Positions 47,795 through 56,926 of a stretch of 64,000 nucleotides of DNA are shown piece after piece. Under the pieces are notes generated by a model. That model saw nothing but the letters and a program-made list of their open reading frames with translations, searched no databases and was not told the origin of the DNA. Made by a program: the position numbers and the translations under genes. The stretch comes from Bacteroides sp. 43_108 (lineage in GTDB: Bacteria; Bacteroidota; Bacteroidia; Bacteroidales; Bacteroidaceae). Location: the NCBI GenBank assembly GCA_001915545.1, contig MNQS01000134.1, positions 7,663 through 71,662 of the forward strand. Reading direction: 5' to 3'. Within the stretch, counting starts at the first letter, position 1. Every line of letters begins with the position of its first letter.

Positions 47795-47938
47795 TTTTTC
47801 TTTCTGTTATGCAACCGGTTATAGTTTTCCGATTGCCAGGTTAAATATTTCGTTTTAATTGATTCGCTGTAAACAATTGTCATTGTTGTGATGCAAATTT
47901 AATCAATTTATTAGAAAATACAGCGTAAAAATAACAAT

Positions 47939-48697
47939 TTATTCAAATTTCATACTGCATCTAACCAAAACTGTGTTTTTTGCATCGTCATGACTGTCTT
48001 TTTGTGCTTCAGCATCGAATGTATCGTTTGCATTGTCACGCAGATACAGCTTGAGAACATCGCCGTAGTAGCTTTCGGCCATATAAGCAATCTCAAAGCG
48101 TTTTACGCTCATTTGCTTATAATGTTCCAAATTGAATAGGTTCAAAATGTGCTCAATATATTTTATGCTGTTTACGTGTCCGTTGAGATCAATATCACTG
48201 TATTCAGTATCAATTGATTTTGTGTATGTATCTTCTGCGAGCGGTTTAACTCTTGAAGCCTTTGCAATCGGGCATTCTGTTTCTTCGTCAATATATTGGT
48301 CAATTGTTGTTCCGTGCAGTTCATGAAGATCTTTCGGCTTTCTGTCTGCCTGGTCAATCATTGCCCATACAGCCTTTGCGTAGCCTATAGCCTTGCCTTC
48401 CGAATCTGTAATTCTGTAATTTCTGTCAGTGAAATACAGGTATACATTAGAAATCCATGTGTCGATGAAGAACTTGTCGCCGTTCTTCGGCATCTCAAAC
48501 ATTTCAATCACGAGTCTCGACAGTACCCATCTGTATACAGTTCCGTTTTTAGCCATCTCACCGAAACCACGGTTTACAGCATGGTTTTCAGAACAGTTCA
48601 GCAGATGATTTCCAAGAACAGACATTGACAGCTTTCCCTGAAAGTCTGTATGGAATGGGTAGACCTTGAATTCCGTGCGTTCAATTTTGCTGCACAT
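47939..48697 (-). CDS. Acyl-ACP thioesterase inside the ilv operon
   Basis: A 252-residue double-hotdog acyl-ACP thioesterase (FatA/FatB type, PF01643 as I recall it), which releases free fatty acids from acyl carrier protein. Visible motifs are FHTDFQGKLSMSVLGNHLL in the first hotdog, VYRWVLSRLVIEMFEMPKNGD, and in the second hotdog SDIDLNGHVNSIKYIEHIL, the N-x-H-V-N-S-x-x-Y catalytic signature. It lies between ilvN and ilvC on the same strand. A link to branched-chain fatty-acid control, since keto acids of this pathway prime iso fatty acids, is plausible but inferred. Confidence 0.9.
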   Translation of the reverse strand: MCSKIERTEFKVYPFHTDFQGKLSMSVLGNHLLNCSENHAVNRGFGEMAKNGTVYRWVLSRLVIEMFEMPKNGDKFFIDTWISNVYLYFTDRNYRITDSEGKAIGYAKAVWAMIDQADRKPKDLHELHGTTIDQYIDEETECPIAKASRVKPLAEDTYTKSIDTEYSDIDLNGHVNSIKYIEHILNLFNLEHYKQMSVKRFEIAYMAESYYGDVLKLYLRDNANDTFDAEAQKDSHDDAKNTVLVRCSMKFE

Positions 48698-48751
48698 ACG
48701 ATTTTATAGTCTTTTTCCTGTTGGGTTGATATTTTAGTTGCTTTTTTCGAA

Positions 48752-49366
48752 TTATCTGCAATGATTCCTTTCTCTTTCAGCCAGATATTCGTCCAGTTTT
48801 TCCACGCAGCTCTTGGTTATAGCTATACGTCCTGAACGTACGAACTGCAATACAACGCCGAGATCTTTCAATCCGTTGTACAATGACAATATGTCTTCAG
48901 TTATGCCGGTCTTCTCTATTATAGAGTACGTAGGGTTAACTTCGACAATCTGTGAATCATGCAAGCGTACTATTTTGCTTACCTTGCTGTTTTCCAGCAT
49001 TACAGGTGTTGAAATCTTGAACAGTGCTGTTTCAAGGATGAATATCTCGTTGTCGAGGAAATAATTTGCCTGAAGAACATCGATTTTTTTCTCTATCTGC
49101 GTTGTAATCATTTTGGCCATCTCCTCTGTGCAGAAACAAGTTATTGTATACTTGTGTACGCCTGGAGTTGACGAAGCGCAAACATTGAGGCTTTCGATGT
49201 TTACCTGTCTGCGTGTAAATACGGCTGTAATCTGGCTCAGAAGACCTGCAATGTTTTCTGAGTATATCAGCATTGTGTACAGTGGCAATTTATCCTTTGT
49301 CTGCATGTTGGAATCTGCGGATGCGCATTTTCCGCATGTGTTGCATTCTGTATCTTGTAATGACAT
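48752..49366 (-). CDS. ilvN: Acetolactate synthase, small (regulatory) subunit
   Basis: The 204-residue regulatory subunit binds valine through its N-terminal ACT domain (LYTMLIYSENIAGLLSQITAVF) and controls the catalytic subunit. A second domain follows from about residue 105. Before the ACT domain is an unusual 20-residue tail with CNTCGKC, three cysteines in C-x2-C-x2-C spacing. A start at the Met in NMQTKDK would remove it, but the 17-base gap to ilvB favours the longer form. It lies directly downstream of ilvB, as expected for a subunit pair. Confidence 0.94.
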   Translation of the reverse strand: MSLQDTECNTCGKCASADSNMQTKDKLPLYTMLIYSENIAGLLSQITAVFTRRQVNIESLNVCASSTPGVHKYTITCFCTEEMAKMITTQIEKKIDVLQANYFLDNEIFILETALFKISTPVMLENSKVSKIVRLHDSQIVEVNPTYSIIEKTGITEDILSLYNGLKDLGVVLQFVRSGRIAITKSCVEKLDEYLAERERNHCR

Positions 49367-49383
49367 AATTTACTTACTTTTAT

Positions 49384-51084
49384 TTATTCTTCAATTTCTA
49401 AAAGCATCTCGTCAACGTTGGCTCCTGGAGGTGTCATCGGAAGCACGTTGTCTTCTTCCTTGACGGCGCACTGGAGAAGGTACGGACCGTCCGTATCCAG
49501 CATTTCTCGTACTGCACCTTCGAGGTCTTTGCGGTCAATTACCGTTCTTGCAGGGATACCGTAAGCTCTTGCAATCATTTCATAATCAGGATTTGTCATC
49601 GGAGTGAAAGAATAGCGATGATTGAAGAACATGGCCTGCCACTGGCGCACATTGCCCAGATAGTTGTTGTTTAGAAGGATAATTTTCACTGGTGCTCCCT
49701 GTTCCATTATCGTTCCCAGTTCCTGGATCGTCATCTGGAGTCCTCCGTCGCCGCAGAACATGCATACTGTCCTATCCGGCGCTCCGAATGTTGCACCTAT
49801 AGCAGCCGGCAGACCAAATCCCATTGTTCCGCATCCACCTGAAGTTACGACGCTGCGGGCTTCTGTGAATTTGAAATATCTGCATCCGAACATCTGGTTC
49901 TGACCGACATCCGTGACAAGAATAGCTTTGTTTTCACTTGCTTCGCTGACTTTTCTTACCACCTCGCCCATAAGCAAAGGTCCTTCAGTCGGATTAAGTG
50001 TTTTGTTTATGACTTTGTTGAATTCCTTTTCTTCATACGGTTTGAAACTGTTGATCCAGTTGTCGTGGCTGGTTTTTTCAACCTGTTCTGCCACTTTTGC
50101 CAAAGTTTCTTTGCAATCACCGAGTATGGCAAGGTCAACTTTTACATTCTTATTTATTTCTGACGGATCAATGTCGAAGTGTATGATTTTTGCCTGTTTT
50201 GCGTATGTAGCAAGATTTCCGGTAACGCGGTCGTCAAAACGCATGCCGATGGCAATCAGCAGATCGCATTGGTTTGTCATGACGTTAGGACCCAAGTTGC
50301 CGTGCATTCCTAGCATACCCATGTTCAGCGGGTGGTCTGTAGGGAGTGCTGAGAGACCCAGCAGAGTGCATCCAGCCGGAATCTGAGCTTTTTCCAATAG
50401 AGCCATAAGCTCTTCGCGTGCATTACCCAACTCTACGCCTTGTCCAACAAGAGCAAAAGGTTTTACAGCATCATTGATCATTTTTGCAGCTTGTGCTATT
50501 GCAGATTCGTCTGGTTTTGGCACTGGGTTGTAGCTGCGAATGAAATCAACCTTTACCGGTTCGTAGTCCACCATTGAAGTTTGGGCATTTTTTGCAAAGT
50601 CCAAAACTACAGGACCTGGACGACCGCTTCTTGCGATGAAGAATGCTCTGCTTACAGCCCATGCTATGTCTTCAGCCTTTCTTATCTGGTAGCTCCATTT
50701 TGAAATAGGCTGAGTAATACCTACGACGTCAACTTCCTGAAATGCATCAGTTCCCAGAAGTGAAGTTCCCACCTGTCCGCAAATTACAACCATTGGTGTT
50801 GAATCAATCATTGCATCTGCAATACCAGTTACTGTGTTTGTGGCTCCAGGACCGCTGGTCACAATGCAGCATCCTGGTTTTCCGGAAACTCTGGCGTAAC
50901 CCTGAGCCGCATGAGTGGCACCTTGTTCATGTCTGACCAAAATATGGTTCAACTCGTCTTTATGATCGTAGAGAGCATCGTATACAGGCATGATGGCTCC
51001 GCCAGGATAACCGAAAATGGTGCTGACTCCTTCATTGATAAGCGAACGCATCAATGCCTCTGCTCCTGTTATTCTTTCCTTCAT
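49384..51084 (-). CDS. ilvB: Acetolactate synthase, large (catalytic) subunit
   Basis: First common enzyme of valine, leucine and isoleucine synthesis; joins pyruvate to pyruvate or 2-ketobutyrate using thiamine diphosphate, Mg2+ and FAD. The 566-residue protein has the N-terminal pyrimidine domain with the catalytic Glu (GYPGGAIMPVYDAL, RHEQGATHAAQGYARVSG), the FAD domain (LGMLGMHGNLGPN) and the C-terminal diphosphate domain with GDGGLQMTIQELGTIMEQ ... NNNYLG, the GDG-NN cofactor motif. It follows ilvD in the operon and precedes ilvN. Confidence 0.97.
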   Translation of the reverse strand: MKERITGAEALMRSLINEGVSTIFGYPGGAIMPVYDALYDHKDELNHILVRHEQGATHAAQGYARVSGKPGCCIVTSGPGATNTVTGIADAMIDSTPMVVICGQVGTSLLGTDAFQEVDVVGITQPISKWSYQIRKAEDIAWAVSRAFFIARSGRPGPVVLDFAKNAQTSMVDYEPVKVDFIRSYNPVPKPDESAIAQAAKMINDAVKPFALVGQGVELGNAREELMALLEKAQIPAGCTLLGLSALPTDHPLNMGMLGMHGNLGPNVMTNQCDLLIAIGMRFDDRVTGNLATYAKQAKIIHFDIDPSEINKNVKVDLAILGDCKETLAKVAEQVEKTSHDNWINSFKPYEEKEFNKVINKTLNPTEGPLLMGEVVRKVSEASENKAILVTDVGQNQMFGCRYFKFTEARSVVTSGGCGTMGFGLPAAIGATFGAPDRTVCMFCGDGGLQMTIQELGTIMEQGAPVKIILLNNNYLGNVRQWQAMFFNHRYSFTPMTNPDYEMIARAYGIPARTVIDRKDLEGAVREMLDTDGPYLLQCAVKEEDNVLPMTPPGANVDEMLLEIEE

Positions 51085-51145
51085 GATTTAGCTTACTTGA
51101 TAGTTTATGTAAACATTTAATATTTGGTGTCATCTGCTATGACAT

Positions 51146-52951
51146 TCAGTCATTTATTATTCTGACACCGCCCTTGTCTGCTGAACTTACGCTTTGAGCG
51201 TATGCCTTTAGAGCCTTGCTGACAACTCTCTTGCGTTTCAAAGGAACCTGCTGACGTGCATTGAGTTCCTTATCGCTCAGCTTTACATTTATGCTTCTGT
51301 TAGGAATATCTATTTCAATGATGTCTCCGTCAATGATTTTTCCGATATTTCCTCCTGATGCTGCTTCAGGACTTATATGTCCGATGCTCAATCCTGATGT
51401 ACCGCCGGAGAAGCGTCCGTCTGTTATCAGGGCACATTCCTTACCCATGTGCATACTCTTGATGTATGATGTCGGGTACAGCATTTCCTGCATTCCCGGT
51501 CCACCTTTTGGACCCTCGTGTGTGATTACAACCACATCACCTTTCTTTACTTTTCCTCCGAGTATTCCTTCGCAAGCATCTTCCTGTGAATCGAATACTT
51601 TTGCAGGACCGCTGAAGTGCCAGATTGATTCGTCGACACCGGCAGTCTTTACTACACATCCGTCCTGTGCAATGTTGCCGAAAAGAACAGCCAGGCCTCC
51701 GTCTTTTGTATAAGCATGTTCGATGTCTCTGATACATCCGTTGGTTCTGTCCTTGTCCAACGATTCCCATTTTGAATTCTGGGCCCCAAGCTTGTTGCAG
51801 AATTCACCGCAAGGTCCAGTTTCATATATTCTTTGAGCCTCAGGATCTATATTGTCCTTGAGTATTGAGTATTTTTCGATGTCTTCTCCCAGCGTTGCAC
51901 CGTCAACTCTTTTTACAGAAGTATCCAGCAGACCGCCTTTTGCCAATTCGCCGAGAATTCCGAGTATACCTCCTGCCCTTCCGCATTCCTGTACACTGTA
52001 TTTCTGTGTGTTCGGTGCAAGTTTGCACAAGCAAGGAACTTTACGGCTTAGAGCATCGATATCGGCTATCTTGAAATCAGCTTCAGCTTCTTGTGCAACA
52101 GCCAGCAGGTGAAGAATTGTGTTTGTACTTCCTCCCATGGCAATGTCGAGAGTCATGGCGTTGAGGAAGGCGCTTCTTGTTGCAATGCTTCTTGGCAATA
52201 CGCTGTCGTCTCCGTCTTCATAATAAGCAAGAGCATTTTTGACAATTGTTCTTGCCGCCTGTTTCATCAGTTCTACTCTGTTTACATGATTTGCCAATAT
52301 TGTGCCGTTGCCTGGAAGTGAAAGACCTATAGCTTCTGTGAGCGAATTCATAGAGTTTGCAGTAAACATTCCCGAACAGCAACCGCATCCAGGGCATGCT
52401 CTGTTTTCTATTTCAACCATTTCTTCATCAGATACGGTTTTGTCAGCACCTTTGACCATTGCTGATATGAGGTCTATGTTTTCACCTTTCCATTTTCCTG
52501 CTTCCATCGGACCTCCAGATACGAATACTGTGGGAATATTCAATCTCATTGAAGCCATGAGCATTCCTGGAGTGATTTTATCGCAATTGCTTATACAAAT
52601 CATTGCATCTGCCTTGTGGGCGTTGCACATGTACTCTACAGAGTCGGCAATGATATCTCTTGATGGCAGTGAATACAACATACCGTCGTGGCCCATGGCA
52701 ATACCGTCGTCTATTGCTATGGTATTGAATTCAGCTGCATAGCATCCCAAACGTTCGATTTCGGCCTTGACAATCTGTCCGGCTTCGTGCAGATGTGTAT
52801 GACCTGGTACAAATTGTGTGAAAGAGTTTACTATTGCAATAATAGGTTTGCCGAATTGTTCTCTTTTCATTCCGTTGGCAACCCAAAGAGCTCTCGCTCC
52901 TGCCATTTTTCTTCCTTCTGTGCATACTGCACTTCGCAACTGATGTTTCAT
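51146..52951 (-). CDS. ilvD: Dihydroxy-acid dehydratase
   Basis: Third enzyme of the isoleucine and valine pathway: dehydrates dihydroxy acids to keto acids with an iron-sulfur cluster. The 601-residue protein has the [14 protein letters not shown] and [17 protein letters not shown] motifs, which carry the cluster cysteines, then LPGNGTILA, and the C-terminal [21 protein letters not shown] block. It is the first structural gene of the operon, with the leader peptide, attenuator and promoter just upstream. The order ilvD-ilvB-ilvN-thioesterase-ilvC puts the whole pathway up to the keto acids under one control. Confidence 0.97.
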   Translation of the reverse strand: MKHQLRSAVCTEGRKMAGARALWVANGMKREQFGKPIIAIVNSFTQFVPGHTHLHEAGQIVKAEIERLGCYAAEFNTIAIDDGIAMGHDGMLYSLPSRDIIADSVEYMCNAHKADAMICISNCDKITPGMLMASMRLNIPTVFVSGGPMEAGKWKGENIDLISAMVKGADKTVSDEEMVEIENRACPGCGCCSGMFTANSMNSLTEAIGLSLPGNGTILANHVNRVELMKQAARTIVKNALAYYEDGDDSVLPRSIATRSAFLNAMTLDIAMGGSTNTILHLLAVAQEAEADFKIADIDALSRKVPCLCKLAPNTQKYSVQECGRAGGILGILGELAKGGLLDTSVKRVDGATLGEDIEKYSILKDNIDPEAQRIYETGPCGEFCNKLGAQNSKWESLDKDRTNGCIRDIEHAYTKDGGLAVLFGNIAQDGCVVKTAGVDESIWHFSGPAKVFDSQEDACEGILGGKVKKGDVVVITHEGPKGGPGMQEMLYPTSYIKSMHMGKECALITDGRFSGGTSGLSIGHISPEAASGGNIGKIIDGDIIEIDIPNRSINVKLSDKELNARQQVPLKRKRVVSKALKAYAQSVSSADKGGVRIIND

Positions 52952-53007
52952 ATTGTATGTTGTTTTTATTTACATTTTCCAAATAGTTTTGTCTGTGTGT
53001 CCATTTA

Positions 53008-53046
53008 ATTAAAAAGCCTCTCTCACATGATTGTGAGAAAGGCTTT
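53008..53046 (-). terminator. Attenuator terminator of the ilv leader
   Basis: A 14-bp stem with one mismatch (53033-53046 with 53013-53026), loop of six, then a T5 run on the minus strand, 57 bases before ilvD. The 5' arm (TTCTCAC, minus strand) can instead pair with GTGAGAA at 53090-53084 inside the leader peptide, giving an antiterminator. Confidence 0.85.
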
Positions 53047-53064
53047 GCTATGTTCATTTATACG

Positions 53065-53157
53065 TTATTTGCACGCAATATCATTCTCACTGCAAGTTTT
53101 CTTCAAGATCACTCGTAGTTCAATGATGGTAATTATGTTATTTGCGTTGCAATTCAT
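53065..53157 (-). CDS. ilv operon leader peptide (30 residues)
   Basis: A short frame from ATG 53157-53155 to TAA 53067-53065 encodes 30 residues; residues 8-18 read IITIIELRVIL, with five Ile, two Leu and one Val, plus a Thr, in eleven codons. It begins 17 bases after the predicted transcription start and ends 19 bases before the attenuator stem. This is the layout of ribosome-mediated attenuation: stalling at the Ile/Leu/Val codons leaves GTGAGAA (codons 23-25) free to pair with the 5' arm of the terminator stem, so that ilvD-ilvC are transcribed. It shares no sequence with E. coli IlvL that I can see beyond the codon bias. Confidence 0.8.
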   Translation of the reverse strand: MNCNANNIITIIELRVILKKTCSENDIACK

Positions 53158-53180
53158 AGTGCTTTAACTTTTTTCAATTG

Positions 53181-53210
53181 CAAATCTAGTATTTTATTGT
53201 TAAATGACAA
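53181..53210 (-). promoter_or_regulatory. Promoter of the ilv operon
   Basis: On the minus strand TTG (53208-53210), a 19-bp gap and TAGATTTG (53181-53188) match the Bacteroidetes consensus in both boxes and spacing. Transcription would start near 53174. The rest of 53211-53462 is AT-rich and holds nothing I can support. Confidence 0.8.
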
Positions 53211-53462
53211 ATTTAAAGCAATGTTTTTTTAAATAATCTGTGACAAGTTATAAGGAATATCCCGAATTTTCTTTCATTTTATGAATTTTTGTGCTCGAAA
53301 ACGAGCATATTGTGCAATTGCCGTACTGTTTCTGGTTTGTTTATGCCTTTCATGTTCACTGTTAGGTTGGAATTTTATGTTGTTTTATAGTTTGCGCTTG
53401 ATTTTTGTATGTTTGTATTTATGGAATTCAGGCGTTTATAATATGCATCGGTTTGAAACAAT

Positions 53463-53496
53463 AAGAGGATTTACCTTCTGCTGGGTAAATCCTCTT
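53463..53496 (-). terminator. Terminator after tRNA-Ser
   Basis: A perfect 13-bp stem (53463-53475 with 53484-53496) and 8-base loop, 12 bases downstream of the tRNA on the minus strand, followed by a T-rich stretch. Confidence 0.75.
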
Positions 53497-53507
53497 CATC
53501 GTATAAG

Positions 53508-53594
53508 CGGAAAGTGAGGGATTCGAACCCCCGATACAGCAAGCCGTATAGCGGATTTCGAGTCCGCCCCGTTCGACCACTCCGGCAACTTTCC
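53508..53594 (-). tRNA. tRNA-Ser(CGA)
   Basis: Class II tRNA on the minus strand: acceptor GGAAAGT with ACTTTCC, anticodon stem GCGGA/TCCGC around loop CTCGAAA gives CGA, a long variable arm with TACGG and its partner, then GGGGGTTCGAATCCC. Discriminator G as usual for serine tRNAs. Confidence 0.96.
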
Positions 53595-53600
53595 TTATTT

Positions 53601-53640
53601 AAGGGGTCTAATACACATTGCTATGTGTAATAAACCCCTT
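53601..53640. terminator. Hairpin between tRNA-Ser and the small RNA
   Basis: AAGGGGT (53601-53607) pairs with ACCCCTT (53634-53640) and TACACAT with ATGTGTA inside. It could end the small RNA transcript or separate it from tRNA-Ser. Confidence 0.55.
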
Positions 53641-53641
53641 A

Positions 53642-53828
53642 TATAAAAAAGCCGGGAGGAGATGTGATGAAACTCCGAGTATAAAGGTTTTGAGCGCCCG
53701 CTCCTCTTTGTAATCCACCGACACAAAGGTTACCCCGAAGGGCGTGGCCCGCCATTGAAGAGCGAAGCTTTCTCGGTTTTCAGAAAAAAATTGATGAGTA
53801 TCCCAATCGATCCTGTATCCCGGCTTGT
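53642..53828 (-). ncRNA. Structured small RNA, 6S-like
   Basis: A stretch of about 185 bases without a coding frame folds end to end on the minus strand. AAGCCGGGA (53826-53818) pairs perfectly with TCCCGGCTT (53657-53649), which is followed by a T6 run as a terminator. Further in, CCGAG pairs with CTCGG, GCTCTTC with GAGGAGC, and CTTTGT with ACAAAG near the tip. Length, one long interrupted helix and an asymmetric central bubble fit 6S RNA, the regulator that sequesters RNA polymerase. It lacks the signatures of SRP RNA, RNase P RNA and tmRNA as I know them. Bacteroidales 6S RNAs are diverged, so the name is tentative; that it is a structured RNA is more certain. Confidence 0.55.
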
Positions 53829-54012
53829 ATGTCCTTTATTTATGTAACGCAAATATACCAATAAAAGGTAAATCCAACAAGTAATAACACATTTTTTTAG
53901 TAAAAAGGCATACATATTTTTGTAATATGTCTTGTTCTAACATGCTTTTTATATTTTGCCTTTGTCAGAATGTATACTTCTATTGTATGTGTTGCGCTAT
54001 TAAGACTGCATT

Positions 54013-54624
54013 TTATTTGCTTTTTGTGAATTTGAATCCGACTTTAACATCGTCGTATTCCTTCAATGCTGAGGTAATCAATGAAAGTGATTGACTGTTT
54101 ACGACAGAACTGATTTTTTCAATTACGGTAACCAGTTTGTCTGCGTTGAAAAGTATTTGCAGGTCATTTCCTGACAAGCTTACTTCACTGTTTATCTTTT
54201 CAGCAATTGTATTTGTAAGTCCTGACGAGAATGACATTTCAAGATTGCTTCCATCCTGAGTGTATGTTCCTGTTGCAACCTGTTTGCTCTTCAGGTAAAT
54301 AATGAAGCTTTTGTCGCTTTTGAATTCAAATGACAGTGAGCCTGGTTTTATACCTATTTTCTGCAATGGTTCATCAAGCTTCTTTTCAAGTGCAGAAGTT
54401 GCAGCTGAGCCTGCAATGTTGTTCAGAAGATTTGAAGACTTTATCTCTACGGCTGGTCCTGAATATGGCCATGTTCCTTCAATTGAAGCGTTCTTGATGC
54501 CGAGGTTTATGGCTGTGGAGTCTACTTTATCCTTTATCTGATTCAAGAAGTCGAGAATCTGTGCGTCAGCACTCTGTGAGATTGCCATCAAGGCTACCAA
54601 TGCAATAAAAAAGTTTCTTTTCAT
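54013..54624 (-). CDS. DUF4923-like exported protein
   Basis: A 203-residue protein with a signal peptide (ends near ISQSADAQ). The segment IEGTWPYSGPAVEIKSSNLLNNIAG and the later SLSFEFKSDKSFIIYLKSKQVATGTYTQDG give the lipocalin-like pattern of DUF4923, a Bacteroidetes family without known function that I recall by this GTW-Y-GPA start. No lipobox cysteine is visible at the cleavage site, so it is probably periplasmic or secreted rather than lipid-anchored. It is 41 bases downstream of the M6-type protease gene on the same strand and may be co-transcribed with it. Confidence 0.8.
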   Translation of the reverse strand: MKRNFFIALVALMAISQSADAQILDFLNQIKDKVDSTAINLGIKNASIEGTWPYSGPAVEIKSSNLLNNIAGSAATSALEKKLDEPLQKIGIKPGSLSFEFKSDKSFIIYLKSKQVATGTYTQDGSNLEMSFSSGLTNTIAEKINSEVSLSGNDLQILFNADKLVTVIEKISSVVNSQSLSLITSALKEYDDVKVGFKFTKSK

Positions 54625-54665
54625 TTTACTCTTCTTTTAGGTTGTTATGTGTTGTATACTTTGTT

Positions 54666-56792
54666 TTATCTGATCAGTATTTTTCTGCTGTTCCCGTCGC
54701 ATGTTACTATATAAATGCCAGGCTTTAGGTATACGGATACTTCTCCGTTTCTTGACTCCGCATATTTCAAGCCCTCAATGCCATTTACGGATATATTTTT
54801 AGATGTCGGTGATTTGACAGTAAGCAAGCCTTCGTTCTGCAGAATTTCTGCTTCAGCTTTTGCTCGTACTATTCCACTGCTAGGTGATAATACAAACGAT
54901 ATAACCGATGACTCATCTGAGTTCAGTTTCATTTCTGCTGTAGCCTTTACCTTTACATATAAAGTTTCTCCTGCTTCCAATGCTCCGCTTTTAATGATTG
55001 AATCTGTGCTTGCAGATGTAACATCGCCTGAGCACGACACTTTAAGAATAATGTTTTTGAAATCTACATCTTTGGAACATGTGAGCACGTAGCCATCTGC
55101 ACCATCTATTGCGTTCCAATAGATGTATCCGTCCGTACCAGACAATTCTGATATTACAGGTGCATCGAGTTTTTCTGTTATGCAGTATTTGAATGTGATG
55201 GTACCGTTTTCGTCTTCTTCAATATCCCTAATCGGCTGATTCATTTTTCCCGACTGTGTATAAACCACAGCCTTGTCGTCTGCAAGTTCATGTACATTGT
55301 TGGTTCCTGGGTATGGATCTCCTCCGGCAGATAAAAGATATTCTTCAAGGTCGTCTGCACTTGCCACATGCATATATGAATCAAGTGTGCCGTCGGCAGG
55401 AATAAGTGTCAGTCTTTGGTGCGAAGCATCAGTGTTGACCCTGTTGGCCATCCATTTGTTTGCATCATAATCTATGTGGGTAATCAGCAGTCCGTGGTGA
55501 CCGTCATTTCTGGTGCTGTAGCCTATATATTTGTCCCAGCCATCGTTTTGTCTGTTCTCCAGGGTGTAAAATTCATTAGGATTTTCAGTATTGGTAATTT
55601 TATACCCGTTTCCACCTTTACTCAAAGGCTCAGCTGTAATTTTCTGCGGTGTGTCCGGACTTAAGGCTATCAGTTTTTTCCAACCCATGAAATCTTTCTG
55701 ATAGGAAGAGTAACCGCAAGGTGTACGCCCGTTCTCGCAGTAGTTGCCGGAGTCCATAAGATCCCAATAGTCCATTCCGTACATCTTGTAGTTCGTGTCG
55801 TAGAAATCTGGAAGACCCAAGGCGTGGCTCAGTTCATGGCACATTGTTCCGATGCCGTCTGTTGCACCGTCGAACACTTCGTTGCAGCAAGCGTATGCTC
55901 CGTAAGCAGTACCATTGATAGTGCCTCCTGATGCCATCTCTTTTGGCCAGATTGTATTTGGATCGTCACAGCCGTTTTCACCTTCTCCTGCATATATGAA
56001 AAAGGCCATGTCGACAACACCGTCGCCGTCATTGTCAAAATCTTCCCATAAAGTCTGTATGGCTTGCGCTTTAGTCAATGCTTCAGAGAAGAATTCATTT
56101 ATGTTTTTATCTGTGTAGAACGACGCATTTTCTCCATAATGAGCATACCCTTTATCGAGTGTTACAGGGCCTATTACATGGAATTTCGGCTTGAACAAAC
56201 CGTCGCTTTGTGCTGTGAAATAATCTTTTATGCTTCCGTAACTGCCTCCGCCTGTATAGTTGTTTCCGCTTCCGTTGCCGTTGCAATAGAGATTGTAGAA
56301 TCTGTTGACATCAGCATCGTCAGTCCCAGCCGTAAATTTTTTGTCTGCGAATTGCACCAATATAACCGGCACTGATGGTGTGCCATTTGATGTCAGCGGT
56401 GCAGTTTCTTGTGAGCCGATGGCACGCGTGTTCTTCTCGCCAAACATTATTTCGTTGAGCGCGCTGACGTTTTCTGCATTTCTTATAGTTTTCAGCATTG
56501 CTGTTTCTTCAGCAGTGCGTTGTCCTGGGTTATGTGCTACCGATGCTGAAAGTTTGTAGTTGTTTGCTCCAGCATCTGTCACATAGCAGAAATCTCCATC
56601 GGAATTCTTCATCACAAGATATCCGTCGGCAGTAGTGAAATACGATATTTTTCCGTTTCCGATGTGCTTTACGACCAATTGTGTTCCGTCGCTCTGCTTG
56701 GCATTTATTTTCTGTATCCTTGGTTTTACCGATGCGTTGGCGCATAAGGCCGAACACAGGAATGCTGTCAGGAAAAATTTCGTATGCTTCAT
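54666..56792 (-). CDS. Secreted M6-family metalloprotease
   Basis: A 708-residue exported zinc metalloprotease related to immune inhibitor A. After a signal peptide (AFLCSALCANA) and a propeptide-like region comes the catalytic domain starting near VPVILVQFADKKF. The zinc site is MCHELSHALGLPDFYD (about residue 318), HExxHxxGxxD, followed by the methionine turn (YWDLMDSGNY). The C-terminal part has a fibronectin-like domain (about 540-630) and a last domain ending GIYIVTCDGNSRKILIR, which resembles type IX secretion sorting tails and the C-terminus of the LRR protein at 3983-7501. The substrate is unknown; host or bacterial proteins outside the cell are likely. Confidence 0.9.
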   Translation of the reverse strand: MKHTKFFLTAFLCSALCANASVKPRIQKINAKQSDGTQLVVKHIGNGKISYFTTADGYLVMKNSDGDFCYVTDAGANNYKLSASVAHNPGQRTAEETAMLKTIRNAENVSALNEIMFGEKNTRAIGSQETAPLTSNGTPSVPVILVQFADKKFTAGTDDADVNRFYNLYCNGNGSGNNYTGGGSYGSIKDYFTAQSDGLFKPKFHVIGPVTLDKGYAHYGENASFYTDKNINEFFSEALTKAQAIQTLWEDFDNDGDGVVDMAFFIYAGEGENGCDDPNTIWPKEMASGGTINGTAYGAYACCNEVFDGATDGIGTMCHELSHALGLPDFYDTNYKMYGMDYWDLMDSGNYCENGRTPCGYSSYQKDFMGWKKLIALSPDTPQKITAEPLSKGGNGYKITNTENPNEFYTLENRQNDGWDKYIGYSTRNDGHHGLLITHIDYDANKWMANRVNTDASHQRLTLIPADGTLDSYMHVASADDLEEYLLSAGGDPYPGTNNVHELADDKAVVYTQSGKMNQPIRDIEEDENGTITFKYCITEKLDAPVISELSGTDGYIYWNAIDGADGYVLTCSKDVDFKNIILKVSCSGDVTSASTDSIIKSGALEAGETLYVKVKATAEMKLNSDESSVISFVLSPSSGIVRAKAEAEILQNEGLLTVKSPTSKNISVNGIEGLKYAESRNGEVSVYLKPGIYIVTCDGNSRKILIR

Positions 56793-56926
56793 AATCTACT
56801 TCTGCAATTTTTATTATTGCAAAATTACTTTATGCAGCACATATATCAAAATCACTATACACTATTTAGCAAACCTTTTGCATGTTTATGCATTAGTTTT
56901 TGGCAGTTGTGATGGTCATCTGCACA

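Noticed and set aside
53281-53517. 78-residue hydrophobic plus-strand frame
   Set aside because: Overlaps the terminator and the 3' end of tRNA-Ser, has a phenylalanine/cysteine-rich AT-type composition and no promoter; looks non-coding.
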